A DNA stretch of 64,000 bases from Straminergon stramineum (taxonomy: Eukaryota > Streptophyta > Bryopsida > Hypnales > Calliergonaceae). The notes beneath the pieces are model-generated. The model saw nothing but the letters and a program-made list of their open reading frames with translations, searched no databases and was not told the origin of the DNA. The stretch spans positions 23,114,547 through 23,178,546 of the forward strand of contig OY987263.1 of NCBI GenBank assembly GCA_963920665.1, given 5' to 3'. The stretch's first letter is position 1; each line of letters opens with the position of its first letter. The translations under genes were made by a program, and so were the position numbers. Below, piece after piece: positions 23,854 to 36,734 of the stretch.

Positions 23854-24072
23854 TTAGGGACATTTAGTTAGGTTTCGCCACACCACATTCGACAAAACTC
23901 TCATACTTTCAATGCTTTTGAGACACTGATCATATTGCCTTGGATTGTGCACCAGAGACGATTTGCTTGCTCGGTCAATCTTGTCGATCAGTGCAAGCAT
24001 CGTTGTAAATGATAGATTGATGCACATCAACTCTTCTGGAAGCTTTTCAGCAACATCTCCAGGGTAGAACAC
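23854..24072 (-). other. Possible gene fragment, unknown protein
   Basis: A 72-codon minus-strand frame has gene-like composition (LPEELMCINLSFTTMLALID; NPRQYDQCLKSIESM) unlike the low-complexity frames nearby. It ends in a stop, and surrounding sequence (23.45-24.1 kb) is less AT-rich. A pyrimidine-poor upstream side and lack of neighbouring exons argue against an intact gene. I do not recognise a family. Confidence 0.22.
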
Positions 24073-24485
24073 ACCCTATAATTCCAGTCCAAACTTCCAG
24101 TCCAGACATTTAAGAGAAAAGCCAGACCCATTTCTAGGTTGTTTGCATTGGAAAACAGAAACTACAAATGAAGGAAAAAAATTGTTTGTTTCAAGGAGCT
24201 GATTGCATGAAATGAGGGTAACATGTGCCTAGAATGGGCATATATAACCTATGCCTTAACTACATATTGTCCTCAATTTACTCTAAGTTAGCCTCAAATC
24301 ATTAAAAATCGGTTCAAGGCTAGATTTAACTACTTCTAGACTTTTGACAGTTCAAAACTAATAATAGAAAAAAATGGTCATGAAGAGATAATGCAAAACA
24401 TTGAGAGATCTATACAAAACATTCAAAGATTTATGCAAATATCAAGAGATAATTATGTGGAGATTTCTGGACGTTTTGTCCATAA

Positions 24486-25414
24486 TTAACCCCTAAAGGA
24501 CCGGCCTTGTGTTTTTGGCAACATAACTTTTTTGGGCAAGTACATGTGAGCGGAGATTTGACTTATTTAGGCTGAAATTTTTTTACATGGTGTGGACGAG
24601 GAATATCTTCATGAGTGTTAAATTTCATTTCATTTGAGTATACAAGTGAAAAGTTATGATGCAAAATGTTGTTTGTTTCTCAACTCGGGCAACTTGGACA
24701 GATCAGAAAAAATCGCTGTTTTTTAAAAGAAAAAATTGAAATTGGTTTTCTAGATCTCTATATACGGGAAAAGCTTTGAATCATGCCATTTTGATCAAGG
24801 AGATGAAAGTTATGAGGAATTTTAGTTTGCAAGCAATAATGGAATCTCTACTCTAAAATAAACTTTGAAGTCCTTTATTTAACTCAATTTTTAATATTTT
24901 GGAAAAAAATAAAATTACAAGGTGTAGATTGTTTATTATAACATTACAACCATTGGGATTGGCATTTTTCAATTCTAAAATTAAATTCTTGACAATTTAG
25001 TATTTGAATCATTCTCTACTCCTTTCTACTTACTATTTTTTTCCTATATGTTGTACAATTCCAAATGATTCAAAAAAATTCAAGCATATAGTCAACTTGC
25101 CTAGAAGAATGAATCCAAAGATGTACCACCATTTGGGACGTTTTTTCATACAAATGTGACCATTTGAAGTGCTGCTGCCTGGTTTTTTGCAGGGCCAAAA
25201 AAATGGTTTTTGTCAATTCAAATGCTAATATCTTGCAATCCACACGGTGGAAATTTCTGAAATTTTTTCCACATCTTTTCAAACCAACTTACTACAAGAC
25301 CATACAATTAAATGTGTCCAAAAATGTTTTTTTCTTAAATTTGGTACTTATGCTAGAAATAGTAGTTTTGGAACATTTTTGGTGAAAACATAGTCAAAGA
25401 ACTTTAGGGGTTAC
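24486..25414 (+). mobile_element. TTAA-flanked MITE, subfamily C (C2)
   Basis: It begins TTAACCCCTAAAGGACCGG and ends ACTTTAGGGGTTAC (929 bp), the last base of the right TTAA having changed to C. It aligns along its length with C1 and C3. Open frames at 25.07-25.39 kb are shadows in this element. Confidence 0.8.
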
Positions 25415-27202
25415 CTGAATAGTCTATACATAGTTAAATGTGGCATTTCATTTCGGATATACATGGTTGGTATGGAGGTCATTCACTATGGATTGGGTTG
25501 GGTATGTCTTAAGTTAGGCATTACTTGGTAGAAGCCTTGCAATAGTTATTTTTTTTATGTTGATAGGTACATCTATAGGCTCTCGTAGGAAGTCCAAGCC
25601 ATCATCCTTCTATACATTTTTTAAAAATCACATGAAGTCCAAAAATTATTTTTTCGATTCTAATGTTGTATCTTATTGCTTGTCTAGCACTGAAGTTTAT
25701 TCTCACATTTTACGGATAACCATATAATCATGTTGCACTTGTCATTCTGCCCGGAATAGGGCAGTTTACCTTCAATTGGTACAAATATCTTGCAAGTCTC
25801 AATAGAATTCAATATTTGCTTCCCAATTTGCTTATGAATAAGTAAAGATTCGCTCCTAGACCCCAAATCTCTGTTTCCAGTTCTGATACAATGAAGTTAT
25901 GTACGCAGACTTCAATTAGAATTATATTTTCAAATCACAATTTCAAATTGGAGTAGAATTTGGGTTTTCGAGGTCTTGGTGTGTGAAGTTTGTCATTTGA
26001 AGGACTGCCCAAGGTGCTTGTCACAACATATCTAAGCGTAGCAAATGTGAACAACAAATATGCACAAACCCTTATAATTTACCGAACCTAATCAATAAAG
26101 CCATGCATTGCCATAGAAATTGTTCACCTTTGTGATTGGAAAGGGACGTAGTTATCCTACACTTGGGTCAAATTTGTTAAAAAGTAATTCAAAATATAAA
26201 TAAATATGGCATATAATGAAATTTTCAGAATTAATTATTTATTACATGGCATAATTGAATAGTGTAGAAAATATTAGTGAAAATAATTTGAATCCTAAAA
26301 AAAAATTGATGAAAAATGAAAAACCCTATACATACCAAGGAAGGAATACCACATAATTTTGTAGAATGGAATTTTAACTTTACAACTATTTTTAAATGTT
26401 TTTACAAAATAAAGTTTAATATTTTTCATCTGGGCATCATACGGTAATACATGATAAGACCCCAACTAAAAGTTTCAGATTTGTAGCTACATATGAGCAT
26501 ATAGAAGAGGTTGTGATAATTAACCAAATATTGTAATTTGGATAAGGACATTCCTCTGCTAAATACAACAACAATCATAATTGGTGATAATTTGATAATT
26601 ATTCAAATCCACATACTATACGGGTATTGCTATTGCTAAAGTTCACTCGAAATATTTTGAACTTTTTAAAACAAAGTTGTAGAAATTACAAATTGAGTTA
26701 ACAAATGAAAAATCATCCAAAAATTAAATGATTTTACTTGGGACCAAATGAAATTGACCCTAATGTACAGTACTTCTTATAACTTGGAGTTTGCAAACTC
26801 CAATTTGGAACATACCTTAAGGTAACTACACCTACTATTAATCCTATAAGCCTTGTGGCACCATAAGTATGTTGTATGCGAGAGAAAACAATGAAGAAGT
26901 TTTGTGTGTGCAATGGTGAATGCTTGTGCAATAGAATGCACAAGTGTGCATCCAATTTGGAAGCCAAATGGATTATTGTATCCAATGGTCATGGTTTGTG
27001 CCCAAAATAATGAAAGGTCAAAATTTGATTGAATCTTTTTCTTTAACCATGTGCTCAAATTATTGGTTGGTGAATTGTGCCTTAGCTAGAACAATATACA
27101 TCTATGTTTGTATGATGAATTGAAATTAGAAATAAACTCCAATTGCTTATTCAAAATGTTACGACTCTTGACATTTGGAAATTGTTTTATCCTTTCATTG
27201 TA
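25415..27202. other. AT-rich intergenic DNA
   Basis: No gene or repeat boundary was recognised; overlapping minus frames at 26.73-27.06 kb are chance. Confidence 0.4.
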
Positions 27203-27787
27203 CTCCCTCCATCCCAAAATGATCTTTTGGTTGCATGCTCCATAAATCAATTTTGATTGAATTATTTGTTGGCATTGAAAGCACATTGCAACCTACTTGC
27301 ATGTTCATTGCACATGCTATCTATTAACATTGGTGATATAAAAACAATATGACTACTTTTTTGAAAATGGGAATGTCACCTTTCCAACTTCTTTAGAACA
27401 ATGGTCAACCTAAGATTTGGACCAATCATAATAAACCCCCTCATCTTTGATTTCCATAATATATGGTTGTCATCCTAAGTAATCTGACAAGCTCAACACT
27501 TACTATGAGCCCCATTAAAAAATGTATGATCGCATGTAATCACTATAGTGCCACATGTAATTGGCAATGCAAATAAGTGGCCATTGGTGCTTCTTCATAA
27601 TGCCCCCTAAATCCAACTTTTTAGTATTCAAATTGCATATTGATAATGAATTCTAAATTCAAATTTTCAAGATGATAGAAGTGCACTGAACACTATCTAT
27701 AGCTAAAAAAAGGTTGAAAATTTGTTACTTTCAACCTTAATCCAGAACATTTTGTCCAACATGAAGATTATTTTGGAATGGAGGGAG
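27203..27787. mobile_element. Stowaway-like (Tc1/mariner) MITE, 585 bp
   Basis: The ends are CTCCCTCCATCCCAAAATGATCTT and the inverse AAGATTATTTTGGAATGGAGGGAG, flanked by TA on both sides. This terminus is the known plant Stowaway consensus. The interior is non-coding and has a decayed relative at 13735-14258. Confidence 0.75.
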
Positions 27788-29192
27788 TAGTAGATAAGGT
27801 GGGAAGGAACATTTGAGACATTTTGTTCATACAACTAGAAATGGTTTCATTACAATTGTGCGTTCAACCTGAATCTATTATTCTTGAATAATTGAGATTT
27901 AGGACATTATAAGATGATTAGTGGCTACAGTTAAATGAAAGTCGTGATTGGCAATAATGACGTAAGTTAGTAACCATGCTATAGGAGCTTCTACTTTTCA
28001 AGCATCGTTTTTTGGGTAGTTAGGGTATGGTTATCATTTTTTGCCAAAGACTTAGTAAGGGTTTCTTTTATGGAGTTTGTCATTTGAATCATGCCTTTAC
28101 TAGCAACATGGTATAATTTTTTCACTGAATGTAGTGCCATTATCAACTTTTGGATTTTGGTTATCAAATATACTAATTGTAACTTAAGTATGTAGCATAT
28201 TGGAAATTAGGCTTCTTTCAATTTATTTTGGAATTCTCTTAGGCTTTGCTATATATGTTCATACATATTTTGGAAGGATTCCAAGCTATACAATACAAGC
28301 ATCTATATCAACAATGGCAATTCTTTTCAATGTAAAAATGAAACAAATAAGGCCATATTTGTTATATTGAGACTTTTCATAGATTTTGAGATACAATGTT
28401 AGTTATCATAAAATTCATTTAAAAAATATTAATTAAAACCAAAATTAAATAATGCTCAAATAATGATCCTATAATGAAATTCTAAAAGTTGATGTTGTTA
28501 CCTATTTATTAAAAAATACTAGTGAAGAGATGAAGCGGTTTACCTTCGAATCGAGGATAAAAATGAGAGTGTGAAAAGTCTCAATATAATAAATATGACC
28601 TTAAATGGGCAACAAAAAGGAATTTATAGTCTAAAATAAAATAAATTTTGCACAACATACTCCTACTTCTCTTACTCTCTCAGTGTACACTAGACAACAA
28701 CTAACATAATAGACTAGCATAACAAATACAAATTTTTTGATGCCTACATCACAAAGTTTAGAGGCTATAGTTTGTCAATAGTTATCATGTGGTTATTGTT
28801 GTTTCATGGGTTCGCACATTAATATGCAATTTAGCGCATTGTTACAATGCATTACTATACAAATTAGTATACCGTTACAATGCATTACTATACAAATTAG
28901 TATACCGTTACAATGCATTATTTTCCATGGACAAGGACAATGTTGGGGCATGAGAGAAGGATTTCGGTGTCAAGTGATTTAGACCCCCACAACTCGTTAT
29001 CTATAACTGAAGCAATTGGAGATTTGACATTGATGCCTCCCACTTTGTCATGCACTCCCTTTGCCACACACTGTAGCACATTGCAATCATTTAAGTTTTG
29101 ACTAAAAGTGAATTGGCTTTGAATAGTCTTGGCATTTTGAACTCTCTTCTACATTTCACCTTCAATTGCCATCTTCTTTCCAAGTACCTTCC
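27788..29192. other. AT-rich intergenic DNA
   Basis: Holds the 33-bp tandem repeat at 28840-28922. An imperfect inverted pair (GGCCATATTTGTTATATTGAG near 28352 and TCAATATAATAAATATGACC near 28581) suggests a small decayed element of about 250 bp. Confidence 0.4.
28840..28922 (+). repeat. 33-bp tandem repeat
   Basis: GTTACAATGCATTACTATAC followed by AAATTAGTATACC is present twice exactly, with partial copies on both sides. Confidence 0.75.
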
Positions 29193-29380
29193 CACTACAA
29201 GAAAAAGGGGCCCTAATCAATATAAGATGAACCGATTTGTATTGATTGTGGAAAAATTGGAATTTCACGTGTTGATCCGGTTGTTGCATTTCTTGACAAA
29301 AGTAGTAATCAATAGAAATGTGTTGATTGTGACTAAAAACAAAATTTGTTTAGTTGATTCGGCAATCCGTTAAACGTACT

Positions 29381-29610
29381 TTAACCCTTGAATGCCGGGT
29401 GAGTAACTGTGGAAATCAAGCATTTTGGAACTGTGTGACATCATCCATTTAAAAAAAATAAAAAATACTGAATGGGAGTCAAACTACGATAGAAGATCTC
29501 CCCTTTCCAACCCTAATTCCGAGGATGAATAGTTGCAACTCTATCATAGAAAGGAGAATTCCTTAACGTTTAGTGGACAAAAAATGTCCGCTATGTCATT
29601 TAGGGGTTAA
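29381..29610 (-). mobile_element. TTAA MITE, subfamily E (E3), inside a CACTA element
   Basis: It runs from TTAACCCTTGAATGC to TGTCATTTAGGGGTTAA, 230 bp, in the opposite orientation to E2. Shared blocks include AGAAGATCTCCCCTTTCCA and GAATAGTTGCAACTCT. It lies within the CACTA-type element at 29193-30868. Confidence 0.8.
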
Positions 29611-30260
29611 ACAAAATTTCAGACCTTGTTTTGGCATAGTAAAATAACTTTTTTCAAAAAACTCTGAACAAATAAAAGGTGGGAAATCAAACTAGATTTC
29701 ATCTCCAAGAATCCTTTTGACATTTATGGTCTCCAATCATTTAGAAAATTCGGAGCTGTAAACAAGGTTGCGAATTCTGCACCCCCATGGTGCAATTATA
29801 GAAAAAAAATATAAAAAATAAAAAATAAAACTATATATATATATTTTAAAATTTGGAATCTGATGTGGCACTACTAGTGCCACATCAGAGACACGTCAGA
29901 TTGACTATTTTTTAATATTTTTTTTTTCCAAAAAAATTATTTAAAAAAAATTATTTTTTATTTTTTCTATACTAGCACCGCGGGGTGCAGAAAATCTAAT
30001 ACTGGCAACCTTGTTTACAGCTCAAAATTTTCCTAATGCAAAAGTTATGGGCAAATTTTAGAGAGGGGTTGGAAAGGACATTTTTTTGGACAACTTAAAA
30101 CTTTTTCTTTGAAATTTGTTCATAGCTTTTAATTTGAGGCTCAAAATGTCAAATGGATTTTTGGAGATGAAATTTGGTTTGATTTCCCTCCTTTTCTTAA
30201 TTTCTGGTTTTAAAAAAAATTCTACTATGCCTAAATGAGGTTCGAAATTCTACTTAGAGT
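29611..30260. mobile_element. Foldback element with a second hairpin nested in its centre
   Basis: Arms 29611-29757 and about 30020-30260 are inverted copies: GGCATAGTAAAATAA pairs with the TTCTACTATGCC arm, and GGAAATCAAACTAGATTTCATCTCC with its counterpart. A related element stands at 17911-18265. The centre (29759-30017) is a separate hairpin ending TAAACAAGGTTGC and GCAACCTTGTTTA, with AT-rich core and GTGCAGAA or TTCTGCAC blocks. Confidence 0.6.
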
Positions 30261-30307
30261 ATGTTTCCTAGTTTTGACTTAACTATGAGTGGTTGCATTC
30301 CTATTCA

Positions 30308-30480
30308 TCCTAATCAAATATATCCCACGTAGTTTGTTCTACAACCTACCACCCCACTTGTATAAAAAACTTCTTTTCTCTTCCCTTCAGACATCACATA
30401 AGTGGTATATATCCCATATGGGTTGTCCCACTTCTTACCACCCCTCTTGTTTAAAGAGCTTGTCTTCCTTCCCCCATGAC
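30308..30480 (+). repeat. Two direct repeats also found in other hairpin elements
   Basis: Two units of about 90-100 bp start TATATCCCA and continue with TTGTTCTAC or TTGTCCCAC, CTACCACCCC and CTTGT. Similar words occur in the hairpin at 59526-59709 and, inverted, at 17783-17850, so the block is a dispersed repeat. Confidence 0.45.
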
Positions 30481-30871
30481 CATTAAGGTAAGTGGCAATT
30501 TAAGTTAGGCTGTTAATTACATTTGGTTGCTTTGATTGTAGTATAGAATTCTTTAATATTAAAATATAAAGTGTTCGTACCTTAGAAAAATGAATTAATT
30601 ACATTTCATCATTGTGCCCTATGGGTATTATATGTTTCGATGTGGCAACTCTACTCACATGGTAAGTTTGTAGATGTGGCAGTGCTCTTGGGGTTGGTTT
30701 AATCTATGTGGCAAATATTTGAATAATTATAATTTGACCAAATCAAGAATTCAAATCAACACATATGTGTTGATTATTGTCCGAACCAAAATGTCCTAAT
30801 CAACTGTCCAAACTAGTGTATATGAGTTGATTATCATGTTAGTTTGGACATTGTTTTTTCTTGTAGTGTCC

Positions 30872-32741
30872 ACTTAGCACTCTTGGCCTCTTACTTTAGG
30901 CACTTGAGTTTCTTCTTCTATAGCTCCACCTATAGAATTTTGTAGGTGGCCTTCGCCATGCTTGCAAAGCGGATGTCCATGGGTTTAGAAGGACTCAAAG
31001 AGAGTCGGCCATCGGAAACCAAAATTGCAAACCTTTGAACTAGAAATTCTCAATCTCTGAACCCAACTCCCCTAAAACAACACTAGAAATCCCTAATTTG
31101 TTTGTCTTTTACCTGTTACACCTAAAGACAACAACCTTAACCATGACAACAATCAACAATGAATCCAAATCATGGTTATGGCTTTTCCCAACTCCATTTT
31201 GAAGTAAAAGAAAGCGACTTTATGAAGCTCAACGGAGGATATGGTGAGGAATACATAATGAAAGTTCAAATCTAAATGTGTCCTACCCTTTGTGAGCGCC
31301 AGTTTACCCACCTTTCGTAAATCAAGAATACAACCAGGTTATTGGATTTAAACTAAACAATTCCTATTTTTGGGTGTCCAAGTGCGGTCCATTCAACTTT
31401 CAAAGCAATGGATATTTTCTAAATGCCTAAGTGTACCCAAATGTGCGGAAATACCCCAAAATACACTTCTAATGCAAAAAACTAAAGTAATTGGCCGAAT
31501 GAAGTAGGCCACTATGGGTTTTGGTGAAAGACAAGTCAGAAAGAAACTAACAACACCAACTCCTAGATGACTCTTTGCCCTTTCAAAAAATATAAAATTT
31601 GTCCCAATCTGACCCTTCTAGCCAAAGTCATGGGCAAATGAAGTTTGACTACTAATTGGTTCATCAAACTTCATCCATGCCTTAAATCTAGTTCCCTATT
31701 TTAAAATAACTTGAAACTTCATGGAGGTTCTTAAGAGATTAGATTCTACCTAAAATTGGAGTTTGACTTTAATTGGACACTTCTACAAAACATTTCATCC
31801 AAACCTAGACTAAGACTTCATCCTTCTTTATCTTATTGATTTTTTGGTCCTTTCCTAAGCGAGAAGGTTCTATGAGTTCTACTTAGATTTCTCTATGAGC
31901 CTATGGTCCTAACTCCCTACCCTAGTCTACCTTCTAAGTTTCTTATTAGGCTTCCATGGTTTTCTAGTCTCAGTTTAGCTTTTGTCTGTTTACTATTTTT
32001 TTTTGTAGTTTCACATTTTCTTCTTGTAGACACTAACTCTAGATTTTTGTATTGGTAAGAAACATGCTAATTGAACTTTCCTACTAGAAATTTTTGATGG
32101 ATGAAATTTGATTGCTAATCGGTACTTAGAACTTCATCCGCTAATTCCTTCTAATGTACAATTTGGAATTGACTTTTTCTTTCACTGATGAACTCTAATT
32201 AATGACCTCTTTCTAATTTTCTCAAATTGTCCCAAAAATTTTATGTCTAACTAATCTTCATCCACTTTACGTCCTAAACTTCATCTATTGATAACTTTCT
32301 CTTTTTGAGTTTGATTTCTACTTATCTTATGTTTTTGGAGAGCTATGAACTTCTTCTCTAAGGGGTTTAAAATTCAAAAACGACTTGACTTCTAACCTAG
32401 GGGGTTTGACTTGGAATTAGGCCTCGGCCAAGCTTAGCATTAGCTAATTAGGTTGTTTGGGGCATGGAAAGAAGGGTTTCGGATTCATACCTCATGGTTA
32501 GGATTGGCGATAGTGGCATCCATGACCTCCTCGTGCTCTTCTTCTTCCACCATGAATTCTCACAAAGTGATGCAAAGGATGGTCGTTTTAATAGAATTGG
32601 GGGTGGATACAAGATTTGGTCGTCCCACTTCGACCAATTTTACCTCTATTTCTTTCCCTCCTTCCTTCTTTTCCTTCTATCATATTCCTCTTATGCTCCC
32701 AAGATGGCCCAACTACTCTCATTCAAAGTTTCAAGGCAAAA
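30872..32741. other. Intergenic DNA
   Basis: No supported gene. The two overlapping frames at 32453-32752 lack family features and run into MITE C3. Confidence 0.4.
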
Positions 32742-33675
32742 TTAACCCCTAAAGTTCTATGACTACGTTTTCACTGAAAATGCTTCAAAACTGCCATTTT
32801 TAGTTCAAGTGCCAAATTTTTGAAAAAAAACTTTTTTTGACACATTTAACCATAGGATCTTGTAGTATATTGACTTGAGAGCACGTGGTAAAAATTTCAG
32901 AAATTTCCACCGCATGGATTGCAAGATATAAGCATTTAAATTCACTGAAATCATTTTTTGGGCCCTGCAAAAAATAGGGCAGCTGCACTTCACAAGCTCA
33001 CTTTTCTATGAAAAAATGTCCAAAATGGTGGTGCTTCTTTGGATTCTTTTTCCTAGACAAGTTGGCCACATGATTGAAAGTTTTTAGATCATTTGGAATT
33101 GTACAACATATAGGAAAAAAATAGTAAGTAGATAGTAGTAGAGAATGATTCAAAATACTAAATTGTTAAGAATTTAATTATGGAATTGAAAAATGCCAAT
33201 CCCAATGGTTGCAATGTTATGATAAACAATCTACATTGTATGATTTTATTTTTTTCCAAAAATGTTGAAAATTGAGTAAGATAAAGGACTTTGAAGTTTA
33301 TTTTAGAATAGAGAATCCATAATTGAGTGCAAACAAAAAATCCTCATAACTTTTGACTCCTTGATCAAAATGGAATGATTCAAAGCTTTCCAAGTATATA
33401 TAACTCTAGAAAACCAATTTCAAATTTCATTTTTTGAAATAAGTGATTTTTTAAAAATTTGTTTAAATTGCCCATTTACGAAAAAAAGCAACATATTAGG
33501 CCATAACTTTTGACTCGTATTTCCAAATGTCATGAGATTTAGTGCATTTGAAAGATATTCCTCGTCCCCACCTTCTATTAAAATTTGGGTAAAATATATG
33601 GAAATCTCCAGCTACACGTACCTGCCCCAAATTGCTATACAGCAAAAAAATGTAGGTTGGTCCTTTAGGGGTTAA
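32742..33675 (-). mobile_element. TTAA-flanked MITE, subfamily C (C3)
   Basis: It begins TTAACCCCTAAAGTTC and ends GGTCCTTTAGGGGTTAA (934 bp). It is the reverse orientation of C1 and C2. Two short overlapping frames at 32.80-32.99 kb are part of the element and not genes. Confidence 0.82.
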
Positions 33676-34044
33676 GGACCCATCATTATTTCTTACACTT
33701 TGAACTACCTCTTACATCTAGCATCTCAATAATCATGTATCTTTAATCTGATAGTAAAAAAGAAGTAGTGGAATTTTTCCTCTATCTCACCTTCTATGAC
33801 CCACTCCCATCTAATCTCTACTAGTCTTCCTCGACTTGACATTCTCCCCATCTTCCCTTACCAACTTCTATATGATTGTCTTCGTTCTGTTTTTCTTGCT
33901 TTGTGTTTTGCGAGAGATTGGGGGTTGGATTTCTCGCTCTAATACTTGTCTGTAGAGAAGATAAAGTTTTGTTCTTCCCCCCTTCCATTTTCTTACTCTC
34001 CCTGCTTGTGGACCCTAGTTCCTGATTGTTGGACCTCGACTCCA

Positions 34045-34170
34045 CTGGAGTTCCGACGTGCCTGGACCCCGACTTCTCGAAGCCCGACTCCCCGAAGCCC
34101 AAACCCTGACTCCCTCAGAGTCCCAACCTGCCTGGACCCCGACTTCCTGAAACCCCCCTTGACTCCCCCG
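34045..34170 (+). repeat. 70-bp imperfect tandem repeat
   Basis: GCCTGGACCCCGACTTC occurs at 34060 and 34130, preceded each time by GAGTYCCRAC. The region is GC-rich and opens proline-rich frames that are not convincing genes. Confidence 0.5.
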
Positions 34171-34290
34171 ACCCATCCACCTTCTGATACCCAACCCCTA
34201 CTGGACTGGGTGTTGGTTGTACTCTTTTTTCCCTACCTATCGATAATTTTATGCTAATACTCTTGAAAACTTTCGAGACTTGAGGGGGGG

Positions 34291-36492
34291 TATCTAGGCC
34301 AGAGTGAATTGGACCCCTCATTGCCCTGAAAGTAGATGGATGAAGGGAATGAGGGGGCCATTCCCCGTCCGTCCTAGACCTTCCCATCCGACCTACCTCC
34401 CTACGCCCCCCTCTCTGCACCCCCCTCCTTGCGACCCTCCTCCCTACGACCCTCCTTTCCTCCCCGCACCCTCCCCTCTTCCCTCCGATCTCCCTTTTCA
34501 TTTTTTTTTTCTCATGTATGATTTTCTTTTTTAAACTTTTGCTAATATCTTTTTGTTTTCTGCTAATAGAAACTTGGAATGCAGATATTTGGAAGCAACG
34601 AAGCCACATCATGCTAATAATTGTGAAGATTCTTGAATATCTAATGCAAGAAATGTATTCATGATTTTAAAAAAAACAAGATTGAAATTAGGGTTCGGGA
34701 AATGAAAGCTTTATAATTCGAAGAAGGAGGATTATTACTTCTTCCAAAAATTAAATCCAAAACTTATTCTTGACAAAGCTTTCTAGCCCTAATTCATCTT
34801 GTGCTTTGACTTGTCTCCACCCAAAATTCTTTCTTTGTAAAGGTGGGTTCACTTTGGTTTAAGATGAAAAATATTTGATGTTAAGTGCTTGTAATGTTAC
34901 AATGGGAAGAAGGTCAATAATGCAATCATTGAAAAAGTGTTTCATTAAGGACACATGAAAAGAAATAATTCTTGATAGAATTGTAAATAATTATAAACCC
35001 TAAAGTTCTATCACTATCATACTTGTCTATTGGGGTCAGAAAAAATAATTCTTGAAATTGGTTCTATAACTTTATGGGGGGAGTATTTTTAACAAAAAAA
35101 TTTAGATGTACAAATTAAAACTTTTAAAAGAATGCTCTTATTTCAAGAATTTGCCAAAGAAATATTAACTTTAATTACATATTAAACATGAAATGGCTAC
35201 TCTAATAGTGAATTGCAATATTCTATGATTCACCAAAAATCATTCCAAAATTGTCAATTCTAATGTAAAATATTTTTTTGAGAGGGATGGGAGATGAAGG
35301 TAGAAATATAAAACCATATGATCTTGTATAAAACTAGTATAAAAGTGTGTGGAATATTTCAAATTCAACATTCTACCACCTCAAGTATGAAGATTAATTA
35401 TAGTGAGAGCATTCAATAGTGATAATAAAATGCAAAATTATCGTGAGAAGACCTACTATAGAGATTCAAATAACCAAAGATACAAAGCAAATTTAATGTA
35501 GGATACATTTCAAAGTTGGGGCTCCAATGCTCTATTCAATCCTTGTTATTGTAATTAGGTGTTGATGTGAGAATGCATCATATCTAATCCTCCACAAAGA
35601 TTGTCTATAAATTCTTGGCTTTCGGGCTTGAAAATCATTGAGAATGGCTACTCATTGTTTCAAATTGATCCAACTTGATGCAACTTGCAAAATAATTCAT
35701 GTAATGAGGTAGCTTCAGCCAAGTAGACTAGACAACTTGTCTTCAAGAGAGCTGATTGTATTTTTAAGGATGCATTTGAGCTAATTGCATTTAAAGTCCT
35801 TCAAACATTTGGGAGAAAATTTTCAAGAAGTGATTTTGTAACTTATCAAAGTGCTATTAAAACTCTAGACCCAACTCTGAAGTAGTTTATTATAGAAACC
35901 ACATTTATACTCACATTTAAATACACATACCTCACTGCCAAGATGTCGCAACAAAGACTCCAAACTTCAAATTGCAAATCCTACTTCTACGGAGAACTAG
36001 ATCCACATTTAATGGAGCTTCAACAAGATTGAAACAACTCTTTAAGATTAAAATCACACATCACTAAGCAGAAATTCTAACATTTGGAGCAATACGGTGA
36101 GGAGCATTCCAATCTGTGCTCTAAAACATGGTGAGGAGCATTCATATTTGAGTTCCTGAACACGGTGAAGAGCATTCCGATCTGCATTCCAAAACACAAT
36201 ATGTAGTGTTCCGATTTGCGTTCCAAAACATAGTGAGTAGCGCTCCAATCTACATTCCAAAACACAGTGAAGAGCATTCCGAAACAACAATAGAAATGCG
36301 CAATGAGGGAAGACGGGAAGACAGAAAGATGGGAAGGGGGTCGCAGAGAAGGGGGGGTCGTAGGAAGGGGGTCATAGGAGGTAGGTCGGATTGGGGGATG
36401 TTTGGGACGGATAGGGGATGGAGTGGCCCCCTCACCCCCTTCATCCATCCACTTTCAAGGCAATGAGGGGGTCAATTCACCTTGGCCAGATA
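34291..36492. mobile_element. Foldback/MULE-like element with ~190-bp GC-rich inverted arms
   Basis: The left arm (34291-34495) begins TATCTAGGCCAGAGTGAATT; the right arm (36300-36492) is its inverse, ending AATTCACCTTGGCCAGATA. Both arms share CCCCTCATTGCC, GGATGGATGAAGGG and ATCCGACCTACCTCC. The 1.8 kb between is AT-rich without a transposase frame. Long arms suggest a MULE or foldback element, but no 9-bp target duplication was found. Frames in the arms are low-complexity shadows. Confidence 0.6.
36097..36288 (+). repeat. ~34-bp tandem repeat, about six copies, next to the right arm
   Basis: Units of the form GTGAGGAGCATTCCRATCTG followed by a CATTCCAAAACA-like tail recur about every 34-36 bp. 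Confidence 0.7.
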
Positions 36493-36734
36493 TTTAGGTG
36501 TTAGTGGTGTATATGACTATGTACGAGTGACTGAAAAGTGTTCTCTTTTTCCCTTACAAGTCATCCTTCAAGTTCAACTTAAACCTCTACTTCTTACTTT
36601 CGGGGGCTAAACTTTGGTTGTTCCTAAGTGCATTTTGGGAAGTAAATTTTTGGACATGGAGACCACGGGTAGGGGGAAGGGGGAGGGTAAGGTTTCATCC
36701 TAAAGCGACCTCAACACACAACTAGGAATTTTTT

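Larger units (their letters stand above)
20740..24485. other. AT-rich intergenic DNA
   Basis: Nothing certain apart from the (CT)n run and the fragment at 23854-24072. Confidence 0.4.
29193..30868. mobile_element. Non-autonomous CACTA element carrying nested insertions
   Basis: The termini are CACTACAAGAAAAA and TTTTTTCTTGTAGTG, with TCC duplicated on both sides (29190-29192 and 30869-30871). Subterminal motifs such as GTGTTGATTA and ATCAATA recur near both ends, as in CACTA elements. Inside lie MITE E3, a foldback element (29611-30260) and two direct repeats (30308-30480). No transposase frame is visible. Confidence 0.8.

Noticed and set aside
34115..34612. 165-codon minus-strand frame and other frames in the foldback arms
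   Set aside because: Low-complexity Gly/Arg/Pro composition arising from the pyrimidine-rich arm and short tandem repeats.
34997..35030. AAACCCTAAAGTTCTATCACTAT, similar to the start of MITE C3
   Set aside because: Similarity ends after about 20 bp and no matching right terminus was found.
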